From assembly GCF_009711345.1 (NCBI RefSeq), contig NZ_SMMA01000052.1, positions 25,169 to 89,168 on the forward strand: a stretch of 64,000 nucleotides of DNA, read 5' to 3'. Position numbers and translations under genes: made by a program. The notes beneath the pieces are model-generated. The model did not search any database. It was given only the letters and a program-made list of their open reading frames with translations, and was not told the DNA's origin. This document shows, piece by piece, positions 53,350-62,298 of the stretch. Each line of letters opens with the position of its first letter. Position 1 is the stretch's first letter. The stretch comes from Pseudovibrio flavus (GTDB lineage: Bacteria; Pseudomonadota; Alphaproteobacteria; Rhizobiales; Stappiaceae).

Positions 53350-54973
53350 TATTTGCCACTCCGGCGACAGTTTGTTTTGGTTTTTCTGGTGGTAAGCGGC
53401 CCGCTACGACGGACAGGAATTTAGGAATGTCATCACGAACAGGTGCAGCTTCGGGGCGGTTCCACCAACCGCCACCCAGCGCTTGGAAGAGCGCAACTGT
53501 ATCTGCGTATCTCAGCGCCTGTGCCTGAACGAGATTGAGACGTGCCTGCTGGTAGCTCTCCTCATTTGTTAGCAAGGTATTGAAATTGATCGCACCGAGT
53601 TTGTACTGCTGGCGAGCAAGTACCAGACTTGCCTTGGACGCCCGCTCTGCTGCCAAAGCAGCTTTGAGACGCACAGCATCAATTTGAACAGCCCGAATAG
53701 AGTCAGAAACATTCTGGAAGGAGGTAACAACAGCAGAACGGTAGTTCTGGCGTGCCTCTTCATAGGCAGCAATTGCAGCTTTGCGCTTGTGCCACAGGCT
53801 TCCGCCATCAAAGACAACCTGAGACAGGTTAGTCGCGATGGACCATGCGCCAAGTCCCGGATTGAAGAGCTTATCAATCTGCGCGGCATCAGAACCCAGA
53901 TTACCCGTGATCTGAACTTTCGGCAGCATGTTGGCGGTCGCCACACCAATATTGGCGCTGGACTGCCACATCTGCGCTTCTGCAGCGCGCACATCCGGCC
54001 GCTGGCGAACAAGATTGGCCGGCAGGGACAAAGGCAGCTTATGAGGGAGCTTCAAATCATCCAGATTGAAGCGCGGAACAATATTCTGGTCCGGATAGTA
54101 TCCAGCCAGCGCGATAATCACGTTTCTCTGCTGCTCCAACTGCAGCTGCAAAGGCGGCAAGGTCGCTTCGGCATTCGCAAGAGATGCCTGCTGTTGCAGC
54201 ACCTCAGCGCGGGTTACAGCACCCAGTTGGAATTGATCTTCCAGAATACGCAGCAACGAACGACGTGCAGAAATGATCTCATTTGTTGCAGCAATCTGCC
54301 CTCTCAAGGAGGCCTCTTGGATTGCAGCGTTCACGAGATTAGCGGTCAGAGAGAGGTGCGCGGCTTCAACTTGAAACTCTTCGTATTCAACCTGCGCTAG
54401 GTTAGCCTCGATCTGACGACGAACCCCGCCAAACACATCCAGTACGTAATTGACGGAAACGGACGCAGTGAAGATGTTGTAAACCGGCTCAAAACCGGTG
54501 TTTGCGCCCTGAAGCCGACCTTCATCGGATATTTTCTGGCGTTCCGCAGAGAAAGTACCCGAAAGTGTCGGAAAGAGAGATCCGCCTTCAGCTAGGGCAA
54601 GTTCCCGTGCTTGGGAAAGGGAAGCCTCTGCTGCGGCGAGATCCGGATTGTTTTTAACGGCTATCTCTACAAGCCTGTTTAAGGAAGGGGAATGAAACAA
54701 CTCCCACCAGCTACCGGCAACATCTCTGTTGGAGGAGAAAACTTGCGCTCCCCCACCATGTACCTTCGCTGAGGCGGTTGTTTTGTGAAAGAAACCTGGT
54801 GTGTAGCCGTTTACCGGAGGCGCATTAGGCTCGGTAAAGTTAGGTCCAACCATACATCCAGTTAGCAACACGACGCTGCCTACGGCACTGCATCTCGCAG
54901 CCCGCATCATCCAGCTTAGCAATAAAATAGCCGAGCCTCGAACCATTGACGGCACTTGCCTGTCCTCGTTCAT
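53342..54973 (-). CDS. Outer-membrane efflux lipoprotein (NodT/OprM family)
   Basis: A 543-residue TolC-type channel. The lipobox LLTGC with Cys40 marks a lipoprotein; the N-terminus before it is unusually long, so a start at one of the downstream ATGs near residue 22-23 is possible. Two repeated outer-membrane-factor domains are seen (PDLAAAEASLSQARELALAEG and RPDVRAAEAQMWQSSANIGVATANMLPKVQITGNLG). It is the first gene of the operon with adaptor and pump. The 170-base gap upstream shows no gene. Confidence 0.92.
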   Translation of the reverse strand: MNEDRQVPSMVRGSAILLLSWMMRAARCSAVGSVVLLTGCMVGPNFTEPNAPPVNGYTPGFFHKTTASAKVHGGGAQVFSSNRDVAGSWWELFHSPSLNRLVEIAVKNNPDLAAAEASLSQARELALAEGGSLFPTLSGTFSAERQKISDEGRLQGANTGFEPVYNIFTASVSVNYVLDVFGGVRRQIEANLAQVEYEEFQVEAAHLSLTANLVNAAIQEASLRGQIAATNEIISARRSLLRILEDQFQLGAVTRAEVLQQQASLANAEATLPPLQLQLEQQRNVIIALAGYYPDQNIVPRFNLDDLKLPHKLPLSLPANLVRQRPDVRAAEAQMWQSSANIGVATANMLPKVQITGNLGSDAAQIDKLFNPGLGAWSIATNLSQVVFDGGSLWHKRKAAIAAYEEARQNYRSAVVTSFQNVSDSIRAVQIDAVRLKAALAAERASKASLVLARQQYKLGAINFNTLLTNEESYQQARLNLVQAQALRYADTVALFQALGGGWWNRPEAAPVRDDIPKFLSVVAGRLPPEKPKQTVAGVANNG

Positions 54974-55143
54974 TCAGCAAAAACGCGCTTCTAATCAGGT
55001 AATACAGCCGAAGTACGCGGCTAACATTACCCTAGGTCATCGCGATAAAAGGGGTCAAACACGTTCGCTTCACGCTACGTGTTATCCAAAGCTATAAGGA
55101 GATAGCCCTATGATTTTAAATGATAAAAATCACAATATGCACG

Positions 55144-56235
55144 TTATTGGTGTCTGATCACATCTAATATAAGTGCTTCATATTGATCTAGGGAAACATC
55201 GACATTAAATTGCCGCGCTTTTTGCTTCAGTTGAACAAATTCATCTGCGTAAGCCGCCAAATTTATTAATGCGCCAGAAAGTGATGCCGCGTCTTTTTGT
55301 GGAACGAGTGCTGCACCAGCGACACCTGTGAGCAGCTCTTGAACGCCTACACTGGATGCAAGTGAAATGACCCCTCGCCCCATAGCCATAGCTTCCACCA
55401 TATGCCGCGAAGCTCGAGCTGGCCCTTGCGCTTCATAGTAGAATGCGGAGTCTCGAAATACCGCCTCTTGGCTCTCCGCTGGCGGCCCGAAAGTCATCAG
55501 ATCATCCATCGCAAGACTATTGGAAAATCGCTGAAGCGGCTCTAGCTTACCCGCCTCACCAAGTATCCTTCCCGTCAACGGGCGCTTGTATCGCCCAACC
55601 GCAAGTGCCTCTATAAATAGCCGATGCGTGGATTGTTCCGTAGGCGGCGCTAAAACAACAATCTCTTCCGGTTTCAGCGGAGGCCCATATTCTTCGACCT
55701 GCAAAGCTGACGTAAGGAAACTTCCAGCCAGATATGGAGGCGCAATTACGCAACTCTTTTCGGAAGCAAGCCATTCAACGGGAAGTAGGTCTTCGCGAAT
55801 ACCCTCAAAAGCGCAGACGATCCTCGCCGCCTCTTTATATATAAGAGGAACGGCAAGCGCTTTGCTGAACAACCCGCGCGTACCGTCTCCGCCGAAGCCC
55901 TGCGTCTCGACAACAACAACAGGGGCTTTCCATGTTGCTCTAAGCGCAAGAGAAGACAGCACAGCGATATTGCAAGGCGTCCCGAATGAAATCACGGCTT
56001 GAGGCTGAAGCTTGTCAAGAAAACGGCCCAGCCCTGCAACCGCGAATGATGCTTTAGCCTTCTCCAAGGAGTACAGCTCTACCCGTTTATCGAGCTTGAC
56101 GCTGATGGGAGAGCCCCGCTGCATGAGCGCAAAATGGATGTCGTGTCCCCTCACGGCGAGCCCATTGGCAACCGCCACAGCAGTTTGTTCGATATCGTCT
56201 CCCTCGAAACGATCAAGGACTAGGCAAAGCTTCAT
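55144..56235 (-). CDS. GT4-like glycosyltransferase
   Basis: A 363-residue GT-B fold protein. The N-terminal acceptor domain begins MKLCLVLDRFEGDDIEQTAVAVANGLAVRGHDIHFAL. The C-terminal donor-binding domain has ARASRHMVEAMAMGRGVISLASSVGVQELLTG, matching the E-x(7)-E type motif of GT4 in a weak form (ASRHMVEAMAMG). Acceptor and sugar are unknown. ATG 56235 is used with GAGGG just upstream; ATG 56247 is an alternative. It stands alone between the efflux operon and purU on the opposite strand. Confidence 0.75.
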   Translation of the reverse strand: MKLCLVLDRFEGDDIEQTAVAVANGLAVRGHDIHFALMQRGSPISVKLDKRVELYSLEKAKASFAVAGLGRFLDKLQPQAVISFGTPCNIAVLSSLALRATWKAPVVVVETQGFGGDGTRGLFSKALAVPLIYKEAARIVCAFEGIREDLLPVEWLASEKSCVIAPPYLAGSFLTSALQVEEYGPPLKPEEIVVLAPPTEQSTHRLFIEALAVGRYKRPLTGRILGEAGKLEPLQRFSNSLAMDDLMTFGPPAESQEAVFRDSAFYYEAQGPARASRHMVEAMAMGRGVISLASSVGVQELLTGVAGAALVPQKDAASLSGALINLAAYADEFVQLKQKARQFNVDVSLDQYEALILDVIRHQ

Positions 56236-56529
56236 AGGCCCTCGCATCTGGCAGCAGCAAGGGCACAGGAAGCACTGGTTTTGCCCTCACAGACTGACGA
56301 TCAAGACTAGAAACACCGCATGCGCACATCAACCACTGTGCAACTGGGGGCCAAAAACCGGTAGGACGACGAAATTCTCGGCAAAACACCGCGCAGCATC
56401 GAAAGGAATAGCCGCCTTTAACGAACCCAAGCAGGAATTGCCAAATAATTCAAATTGCCGCTTCCAAAGCGGGGCAACTGTTACTATTCTCCGCGCAAAA
56501 TTTCTGCCCACTGGAACAAAAAGCTGATC

Positions 56530-57387
56530 ATGAACAGCCAAGCAAACTATGTGCTGACCCTCTCCTGCGGTGACCGTAAAGGCATCGTTGCAGCGGTCGC
56601 AAACTCCATCGCCTCCCAGAACTGCAACATCTGTGAAAGCGCCCAGTACGGCGATCCAGATACAAAGCGTTTCTTCATGCGCGTTTCCTTCTCTGCGCCA
56701 GAAGGTATGAGCAAAGAACAGTTCATGGACGGTTTCCGTCCAGTTGCAACAGGCTATGACTTTAACTGGGAAGTCCACGACCTCACCGTTAAGCCGCGTG
56801 TTCTCATTCTGGTTTCCCAGACTGGTCACTGCCTGAACGATCTGCTTTACCGCAACCAGACCGGCCAGTTGAACATGGATCTGGTGGCTGTAGCCTCCAA
56901 CCACACCAGCTGGCAGTCGCGCGTAGAGCACGAGCAGATCCCGTTCCACTACTTCCCGGTCACCAAAGAAACCAAGGCAGAGCAGGAAGCTCAGATCCTT
57001 GAGCTGGTGGAAAAAGAAAACATCGATCTGGTGATCCTCGCCCGCTACATGCAGGTGCTTTCTGATGACATGTGCAAGCAGCTGAAGGGCCGTGTGATCA
57101 ACATCCACCACTCCTTCCTGCCAAGCTTCATCGGCGCAAACCCATACAAGCGTGCGCATACCCGCGGCGTTAAAATGGTTGGTGCAACCGCTCACTACGT
57201 CACTGCCGACCTTGATGAAGGTCCGATCATCGAGCAGGACGTGAGCCGCGTTGAACACCACAACACAGTTCAGGAACTGATCGCACAGGGCCGAGACACC
57301 GAAAGTCAGGTTCTGGCACGCGCAGTCCGCTACCACCTCGAGCACCGCATTCTTCTCAACGGTGATCGAACCGTAATCTTCAAATAG
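56530..57387 (+). CDS. purU: Formyltetrahydrofolate deformylase PurU
   Basis: A 285-residue enzyme that hydrolyses 10-formyl-THF to formate and THF. The N-terminal ACT domain is at about 5-85 (YVLTLSCGDRKGIVAAVANSIASQNCNICESAQYGD). The formyltransferase domain has NIHHSFLPSFIGANPY with the catalytic Asn/His, then TAHYVTADLDEGPIIEQD. Length matches E. coli PurU (280). ATG 56530 is used; upstream in-frame codons are not conserved. It lies eight bases before folD, so both probably tune one-carbon pools together. Confidence 0.96.
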   Translation: MNSQANYVLTLSCGDRKGIVAAVANSIASQNCNICESAQYGDPDTKRFFMRVSFSAPEGMSKEQFMDGFRPVATGYDFNWEVHDLTVKPRVLILVSQTGHCLNDLLYRNQTGQLNMDLVAVASNHTSWQSRVEHEQIPFHYFPVTKETKAEQEAQILELVEKENIDLVILARYMQVLSDDMCKQLKGRVINIHHSFLPSFIGANPYKRAHTRGVKMVGATAHYVTADLDEGPIIEQDVSRVEHHNTVQELIAQGRDTESQVLARAVRYHLEHRILLNGDRTVIFK

Positions 57388-57395
57388 GATAGACA

Positions 57396-58307
57396 ATGGC
57401 AGAGCCAATGATCATCGACGGCAAAGTAGTCGCCGCCTCTGTGACCGATGAAATCAGCGCCCGCGCACAACGTCTGGAACAAGAGGCAGGCGTTAAGCCG
57501 GGCCTCGCTGTAGTTCTGGTTGGTGAAGACCCTGCAAGTCAGGTGTACGTCAAAAGCAAGGGACGTATGGCTGAAAAGTGCGGGTTCAACTCCATCCAGC
57601 ACACTCTGCCGGTTGAAACTTCCGAAGAAGATGTTCTGCGTCTGGTAGGCGAACTCAACAACGACAGCGCGGTGCATGGCATTTTGGTGCAGTTGCCTCT
57701 GCCAAAGCACATTGACGAAGGCAAAGTACTACAGCTCATCAAGCCAGAGAAAGACGTTGATGGCTTCCATCCGGTAAACGTTGGTCTTTTGGGCGCTGGC
57801 CAGACTGACCGCGCACTGGTGCCTTGCACTCCGGCCGGTTCTGTTCTGCTCGCAAAGCGCGCCCTTGGTGCAGACCTTTCCGGCAAGAACGCGGTTGTAA
57901 TTGGCCGCTCTAACATCGTGGGCAAGCCGGTTGCACAGCTTCTGCTTCAGGAAAACTGCACAGTGACCATTGCACACTCTCGCACGGTTGACCTGCCGGG
58001 TGTTGTTCGCGGAGCCGACATTGTTGTTGCCGCTGTTGGTCGCCCTAACTTTGTGAAGGGTGACTGGATCAAGGAAGGCGCAACAGTTATCGACGTAGGC
58101 ATCAACCGCATTCCTGCGCCTGAAAAAGGCGAAGGCAAAACACGCCTTGTGGGCGACGTGGACTACGCAGAAGCCGTGGAGCGCGCTGGTGCCATTACTC
58201 CTGTACCGGGCGGTGTTGGTCCTATGACCATTGCAATGCTTATGGCAAACACGCTGACAGCAGCTCGTAGACAGGCTGGCCTGAAGGACGAAGCGCCTCT
58301 CTTCTAA
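57396..58307 (+). CDS. folD: Methylenetetrahydrofolate dehydrogenase/cyclohydrolase FolD
   Basis: A 303-residue bifunctional enzyme interconverting 5,10-methylene-, methenyl- and 10-formyl-THF with NADP. The catalytic Lys is in [13 protein letters not shown] near residue 55, with [10 protein letters not shown] near 95, the dinucleotide motif [14 protein letters not shown] near 170, and [14 protein letters not shown] near 270. It forms an operon with purU and ends at a strong terminator. Confidence 0.96.
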   Translation: MAEPMIIDGKVVAASVTDEISARAQRLEQEAGVKPGLAVVLVGEDPASQVYVKSKGRMAEKCGFNSIQHTLPVETSEEDVLRLVGELNNDSAVHGILVQLPLPKHIDEGKVLQLIKPEKDVDGFHPVNVGLLGAGQTDRALVPCTPAGSVLLAKRALGADLSGKNAVVIGRSNIVGKPVAQLLLQENCTVTIAHSRTVDLPGVVRGADIVVAAVGRPNFVKGDWIKEGATVIDVGINRIPAPEKGEGKTRLVGDVDYAEAVERAGAITPVPGGVGPMTIAMLMANTLTAARRQAGLKDEAPLF

Positions 58308-58325
58308 GTCGCGCCAAATAAACGC

Positions 58326-58365
58326 AAAAAGCCCCGCTCTTCATACTAGAAGACGCGGGGCTTTT
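58326..58365. terminator. Terminator between folD and the transglycosylase
   Basis: AAAAAGCCCCGC / GCGGGGCTTTTT stem extended by TCTTC / GAAGA; A/T tracts on both sides serve two convergent genes. Confidence 0.9.
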
Positions 58366-58386
58366 TCGTTTCTGCCGGTTCAAAAG

Positions 58387-59205
58387 CTATTGCTTGAGCT
58401 TCTCGGCCATAATCTGGATGGTCTTCACGTAGACCCCTGCCCGGTTCCACTGGCGGATCACTTCGTAGTTGCTTGTGCCCGGTCCCCATGGCTGACCAAA
58501 TTGCCAACCGTATGCGGAAAGGAAGTGAGCGGTAGAACCAAGCGCATCCGGTACGCTGTAAAGCAGGTCACGCTTGCCGTTGCCATTAAAGTCGACAGCG
58601 AACTTGATGTAGGACGACGCAAGGAACTGTGTCTGGCCCAGTTCACCTGCCCACGCACCCTTCATCTGCGATGGCTCAAGGTCACCCTTTTCGACAATCA
58701 GAAGCGCGTTGTAGAGTTCATTGCGGAAGAAGTCTGCACGGCGGCAATCATAAGCAAGGGTCGCCAGAGAGCGCATGATCGACATGTTGCCGATGTTACG
58801 ACCGTAACCGGTTTCTAGACCCCAAATCGCAACGATGATCTCTCTTGGCACACCATAGCGCTTCTCGATCCGGTCAAACAGGGCTGCATTCTCACGCATC
58901 AGGCGCTTGCCTTTGCGGATGAGGGCATCATTGACGCGCAGCTTGTAGAACTCTTCAAACGACAGCTTGAAGGACTTCTGATTGCGATCAAACTTGATGA
59001 CACGCGGATTGTAGGTGACACCCCTAAACGCCAGCTTGGTTGTTTTTGGAGAAATGCCACGCTTGTGCATTTGTTTAGAATAATCGACAAGCCACTTATC
59101 AAAGCCTGCACCTGTGTTGCCGCAGGATTGTGCTGCCTGAGCCGCGCCACCTAGCAGGCCCAAGCACATTGCAAAAGCTGCCACCCTTTTAAATAGTATC
59201 CGCAT
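58387..59205 (-). CDS. Lytic murein transglycosylase (MltB/GH103-like)
   Basis: A 272-residue exported muramidase. A signal peptide ends near AQAAQ (about residue 25), and no lipobox follows. The catalytic Glu is in IIVAIWGLETGYGRN near residue 110 (MltB-type ET-YG motif). Other motifs are LGQTQFLASSYIKFAVDFNGNGKRDL and DALGSTAHFLSAYGW. It cleaves peptidoglycan strands to anhydromuropeptides in the periplasm. ATG 59205 has AGAGG upstream. Confidence 0.92.
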   Translation of the reverse strand: MRILFKRVAAFAMCLGLLGGAAQAAQSCGNTGAGFDKWLVDYSKQMHKRGISPKTTKLAFRGVTYNPRVIKFDRNQKSFKLSFEEFYKLRVNDALIRKGKRLMRENAALFDRIEKRYGVPREIIVAIWGLETGYGRNIGNMSIMRSLATLAYDCRRADFFRNELYNALLIVEKGDLEPSQMKGAWAGELGQTQFLASSYIKFAVDFNGNGKRDLLYSVPDALGSTAHFLSAYGWQFGQPWGPGTSNYEVIRQWNRAGVYVKTIQIMAEKLKQ

Positions 59206-59612
59206 GATTGACCTCTTCATGCCCCTAATCTGATTCTTTGTAAGTTAACCTACAGTCATTTTGGAATTGCAAAAAGTGACAGTTTTTCCCCTATGCCTAC
59301 CATTTCAGCAGCGGAAGTGAAAAATTTTGCACTAAGTGAAGTATCTATCCGCATTTCCACCTTGATCCTTCGGCCAGCCTGTGGCCAACATACAACTTGG
59401 GACTTTAAAATTTTATGCGCACCAACCGGAAACAACACCAGTTAAACACCAAAATCTGGAGCTTTCCGCTGGACTTACCTAACGCGAACTATGTGTATGT
59501 GCGTAGTTGAAAATCGCTAGTTGTAAGACTGGATTCGGTTCACGGCATTCTTAGCCGACAGGTCGCGTACAAAATGCTCGTGTTCCAGGGGTATAATTTG
59601 GAGGAATTGAAG

Positions 59613-60614
59613 ATGGCCTTCTTCAAGACAATTGCAACAACTACTGTTCTCGCCGCCGCTCTGGGTACCACTGCACTTGCTGCAGACAGCGTACCAGCTG
59701 TTATCTTTGATATGGGTGGTAAGTTCGACAAGTCTTTTAACGAAGCTGCATACCGCGGCGCGGAAGCCTTCAAAGCAAAGACTGGCATTGAATACCGTGA
59801 GTTCGAAGTAACCAACCCATCCCAGCGTGAGCAGGCAATGCGCAACTTCGCGCGTCGCGGCATGAACCCAATCGTGGGTATCGGCTTCGCACAGGGTCCA
59901 GCTATGGAAAAAGTAGCTGCTGAATTCCCTGACACCAAGTTCGCAATCGTAGACATGGTTGTTGACCTTCCAAACGTACGTTCCATCGTATTTAAGGAAG
60001 AAGAAGGTTCCTACCTCGTAGGCGTGCTCGCTGCGAAAGCTTCTGAAACCGGCAAGGTTGGCTTCGTTGGCGGTATGGACATCCCGCTCATCTCCAAGTT
60101 CTCTTGCGGCTACAAGCAGGGCGTAAAGGCTGTTAACGCAGACGCAGAGATCTTTGAAAACATGGCTGGTACCACTCCAGCAGCATGGAGCGATCCTGTG
60201 AAGGGCGGCGAGCTGGCCAAGTCCCAGTTTGCACGCGGCGCTGACGTTGTATTCGCAGCAGCTGGCTCCACCGGTCTGGGCGTACTGCAGGCAGCAGCTG
60301 ACGATGGTAAATTCTCCATCGGCGTTGACTCCAACCAGAACTACATCCATCCGGGCTCCGTTCTGACTTCCATGATCAAGCGCGTTGACGTTGCTGTTGA
60401 GCGTGCGTTCACCGATGCAATGGAAGGCAACTTCACCACTGGCTTCCAGTCTCTCGGCCTGTCTGACGGCGGCGTAGACTACGCAGTGGACGAGTTCAAC
60501 ACTGAGCTGATCTCTGAAGAAATGAAGGCAGCTGTTGAAATGGCAAAAGCTGACATCATTGCGGGCAAGATCGCAGTTCACGACTACATGTCTGACAACA
60601 CCTGCCCATTCTAA
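59613..60614 (+). CDS. BMP-family nucleoside-binding periplasmic protein
   Basis: A 333-residue protein with a signal peptide (AFFKTIATTTVLAAALGTTALAADS) and no lipobox. The BMP/PnrA fold shows DMGGKFDKSFNEAAYRGAEAFK, GIGFAQGPAMEKVA, GGMDIPLISKFSCGYKQGVKAV and GVDSNQNYIHPGSVLTSM. The family binds purine nucleosides for ABC uptake. GGAGG precedes ATG 59613. Strong codon bias implies high expression. No ATPase or permease gene lies next to it in the window. The 407-base gap upstream shows no gene, only A/T-rich promoter-like DNA. Confidence 0.9.
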   Translation: MAFFKTIATTTVLAAALGTTALAADSVPAVIFDMGGKFDKSFNEAAYRGAEAFKAKTGIEYREFEVTNPSQREQAMRNFARRGMNPIVGIGFAQGPAMEKVAAEFPDTKFAIVDMVVDLPNVRSIVFKEEEGSYLVGVLAAKASETGKVGFVGGMDIPLISKFSCGYKQGVKAVNADAEIFENMAGTTPAAWSDPVKGGELAKSQFARGADVVFAAAGSTGLGVLQAAADDGKFSIGVDSNQNYIHPGSVLTSMIKRVDVAVERAFTDAMEGNFTTGFQSLGLSDGGVDYAVDEFNTELISEEMKAAVEMAKADIIAGKIAVHDYMSDNTCPF

Positions 60615-60633
60615 GCTCTGCGAAGTTTGAAAC

Positions 60634-60669
60634 AAAAAACGCCGGAGCATCGTCTCCGGCGTTTTCTTT
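60634..60669 (+). terminator. Terminator of the BMP-family gene
   Basis: AACGCCGGAG / CTCCGGCGTT stem with loop CATCGT, followed by T-rich DNA. Confidence 0.9.
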
Positions 60670-60690
60670 TGCGTAAATGGACGGCCTGAT

Positions 60691-61287
60691 ATGGACTTGG
60701 CAACAATTGGCGCCCTCGCGATTTTTATCGCTGTTATGACTGGAACCCCTGGTCCCGGAAACCTGACCTTCATGGCGATTGGCACCAATGGAGGATACCG
60801 TGCCGCTTTTCCGGTTATTGTGGCATCTCAGATCGGCAGCACCTGCCTTCACATCTCGGTTGCCTTTGGTCTAGGACATATCATGGCAGAGGGCGGACCA
60901 CTGGTGACGGCCTTCAAAGCGCTAAGCATGGCCTATATGACCTACCTAGCGTGGCGCATTATCAATCTGTCACTGAAACCAAAGGGACAAGTGTCCAACC
61001 CGTCGTTCTGGGAAGGGCTATTGATCCATCCATTAAGCCCTAAAACGTGGGCAATGAGCCTTGTCGCCTTCACGACATTTCTTGCTGCAAATGGCCTAAG
61101 CTCTATCGAAAATGCAGTAATTCTGACGGGAGGTTTTTTGGTTGGCGGCCTAACTGCGCACTCTATCTGGGCGCTGGCGGGGCAAACACTTCTCTCGGTC
61201 ATTGGTGAAGGCACGAAGCAGCGTGTGATCACCATTGTGATGGCACTAGCCATGCTGGCAGCAACAGCTTGGTCTTTGCTACTTTAA
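60691..61287 (+). CDS. LysE-family exporter
   Basis: A 198-residue membrane protein with about six helices and the LysE/RhtB start motif TPGPGNLTFMAIGTNGGYRAAFPV. LysE-type proteins export amino acids or analogues; the substrate here is unknown. It follows the BMP gene terminator, so it has its own promoter. It is convergent with the nucleoside hydrolase genes. Confidence 0.87.
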   Translation: MDLATIGALAIFIAVMTGTPGPGNLTFMAIGTNGGYRAAFPVIVASQIGSTCLHISVAFGLGHIMAEGGPLVTAFKALSMAYMTYLAWRIINLSLKPKGQVSNPSFWEGLLIHPLSPKTWAMSLVAFTTFLAANGLSSIENAVILTGGFLVGGLTAHSIWALAGQTLLSVIGEGTKQRVITIVMALAMLAATAWSLLL

Positions 61288-61293
61288 TGCAAA

Positions 61294-61320
61294 CTCCCGA
61301 AAAGCAGTCGCCTTCGGGAG
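61294..61320. terminator. Probable terminator between lysE and nucleoside hydrolases
   Basis: CTCCCGAA / TTCGGGAG stem with a loop of about 11 bases between convergent genes; the T tract is weak on both sides. Confidence 0.55.
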
Positions 61321-61338
61321 CATCAATTTCACAGCCAA

Positions 61339-62289
61339 TTAGAAACGGCTAGCCAACCCCTCAAGGCCAAGCTCGAAGTACTTTTCCAGCTTGGTCCGGT
61401 CCACTTTTTCGACAATGCCTACCACCGGTCGGCTCGCCTTACCCTCATAGTCGATAATCGTCGCCCCACGGCTGAAGCGCCCCTCGGTCTCAACAAGCAC
61501 GCCGCAAATCATTGTGCGAGTGGAGACAGCTTCGTCCAGCACGTAGGCCGCCGCTAGCGGATCAGGCATAATCAGAAAATCGTCTTGATACCAATCCTGA
61601 GCCAGCGCTCTACCATGGTCACAAATCTCCCGCGCGAAGGAAACAACAGGGCAATCGGGAAGCCGCGAGAACATTCCTGCGAGTACATCAGCGGGAAGAG
61701 CCGTTTGCAAAGTTGGCTCCCAAGGAATAACGGTCGTGTTGAGCGGCTGGCCCAGCACGATTTCCGCCGCTTCAGGATCGCAGTAGATATTGAATTCAGC
61801 TGCTGCTGTGATGTTTCCACGCCCGCGGCAAGTACCACCCATTATCCAGAGTCGGCCGATAGCAGCAGCTAACTCTGGCGCTCTATCAAGCACCAATGCC
61901 AGATTGGTGAGCGGACCGAGCATCAAAATGTCAACGCTCCCCTGACGACCAAGCATCAGAGCATTTCTTAAAACGCGTATGATCTCACCGACAGCATCGC
62001 TAGAAGAGACCTCCGAGCGTATCTGCGGACGCGTCGCGCCGCCTAGTCCATCTTCACCGTGCACATCCTGCGCGTTGACGATGGGCCCTCTCAGAGGCTT
62101 TTCAGCTCCCGTATGAACGGGAATATCCACACCAGCTACCGACAACACATCGAGAATGTTCACTGTAGATTGTTCTAGGCCCACATTGCCAAAGCACGTC
62201 GTAATAAGATCCGGCGCTCTGTCATTGCCAAGTAGCATAAGCAAAGCGAGGGCATCATCCGTGCCGCCATCGGTATCGAGAATAAACAC
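61339..62289 (-). CDS. Nucleoside hydrolase (IUNH family), variant active site
   Basis: A 316-residue N-ribohydrolase. The Ca2+/ribose motif DTDGGTDDA is at residues 5-13, GPLTNLA near 125 and AEFNIYCDPEAA at 164-175. Where the paralogue has His247-Asp248 (PVHDAL), this protein has Pro242-Asp243 (MPDPLA), so the general-acid His of inosine-uridine-type enzymes is missing, suggesting a different substrate group. GTG start at 62289. It follows the other nucleoside hydrolase gene by nine bases. Confidence 0.88.
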   Translation of the reverse strand: MFILDTDGGTDDALALLMLLGNDRAPDLITTCFGNVGLEQSTVNILDVLSVAGVDIPVHTGAEKPLRGPIVNAQDVHGEDGLGGATRPQIRSEVSSSDAVGEIIRVLRNALMLGRQGSVDILMLGPLTNLALVLDRAPELAAAIGRLWIMGGTCRGRGNITAAAEFNIYCDPEAAEIVLGQPLNTTVIPWEPTLQTALPADVLAGMFSRLPDCPVVSFAREICDHGRALAQDWYQDDFLIMPDPLAAAYVLDEAVSTRTMICGVLVETEGRFSRGATIIDYEGKASRPVVGIVEKVDRTKLEKYFELGLEGLASRF

Positions 62290-62298
62290 GGGCGAACT

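Noticed and set aside
59517..60788. 423-codon minus frame opposite the BMP-family gene
   Set aside because: Shadow frame, with no motif and no promoter.
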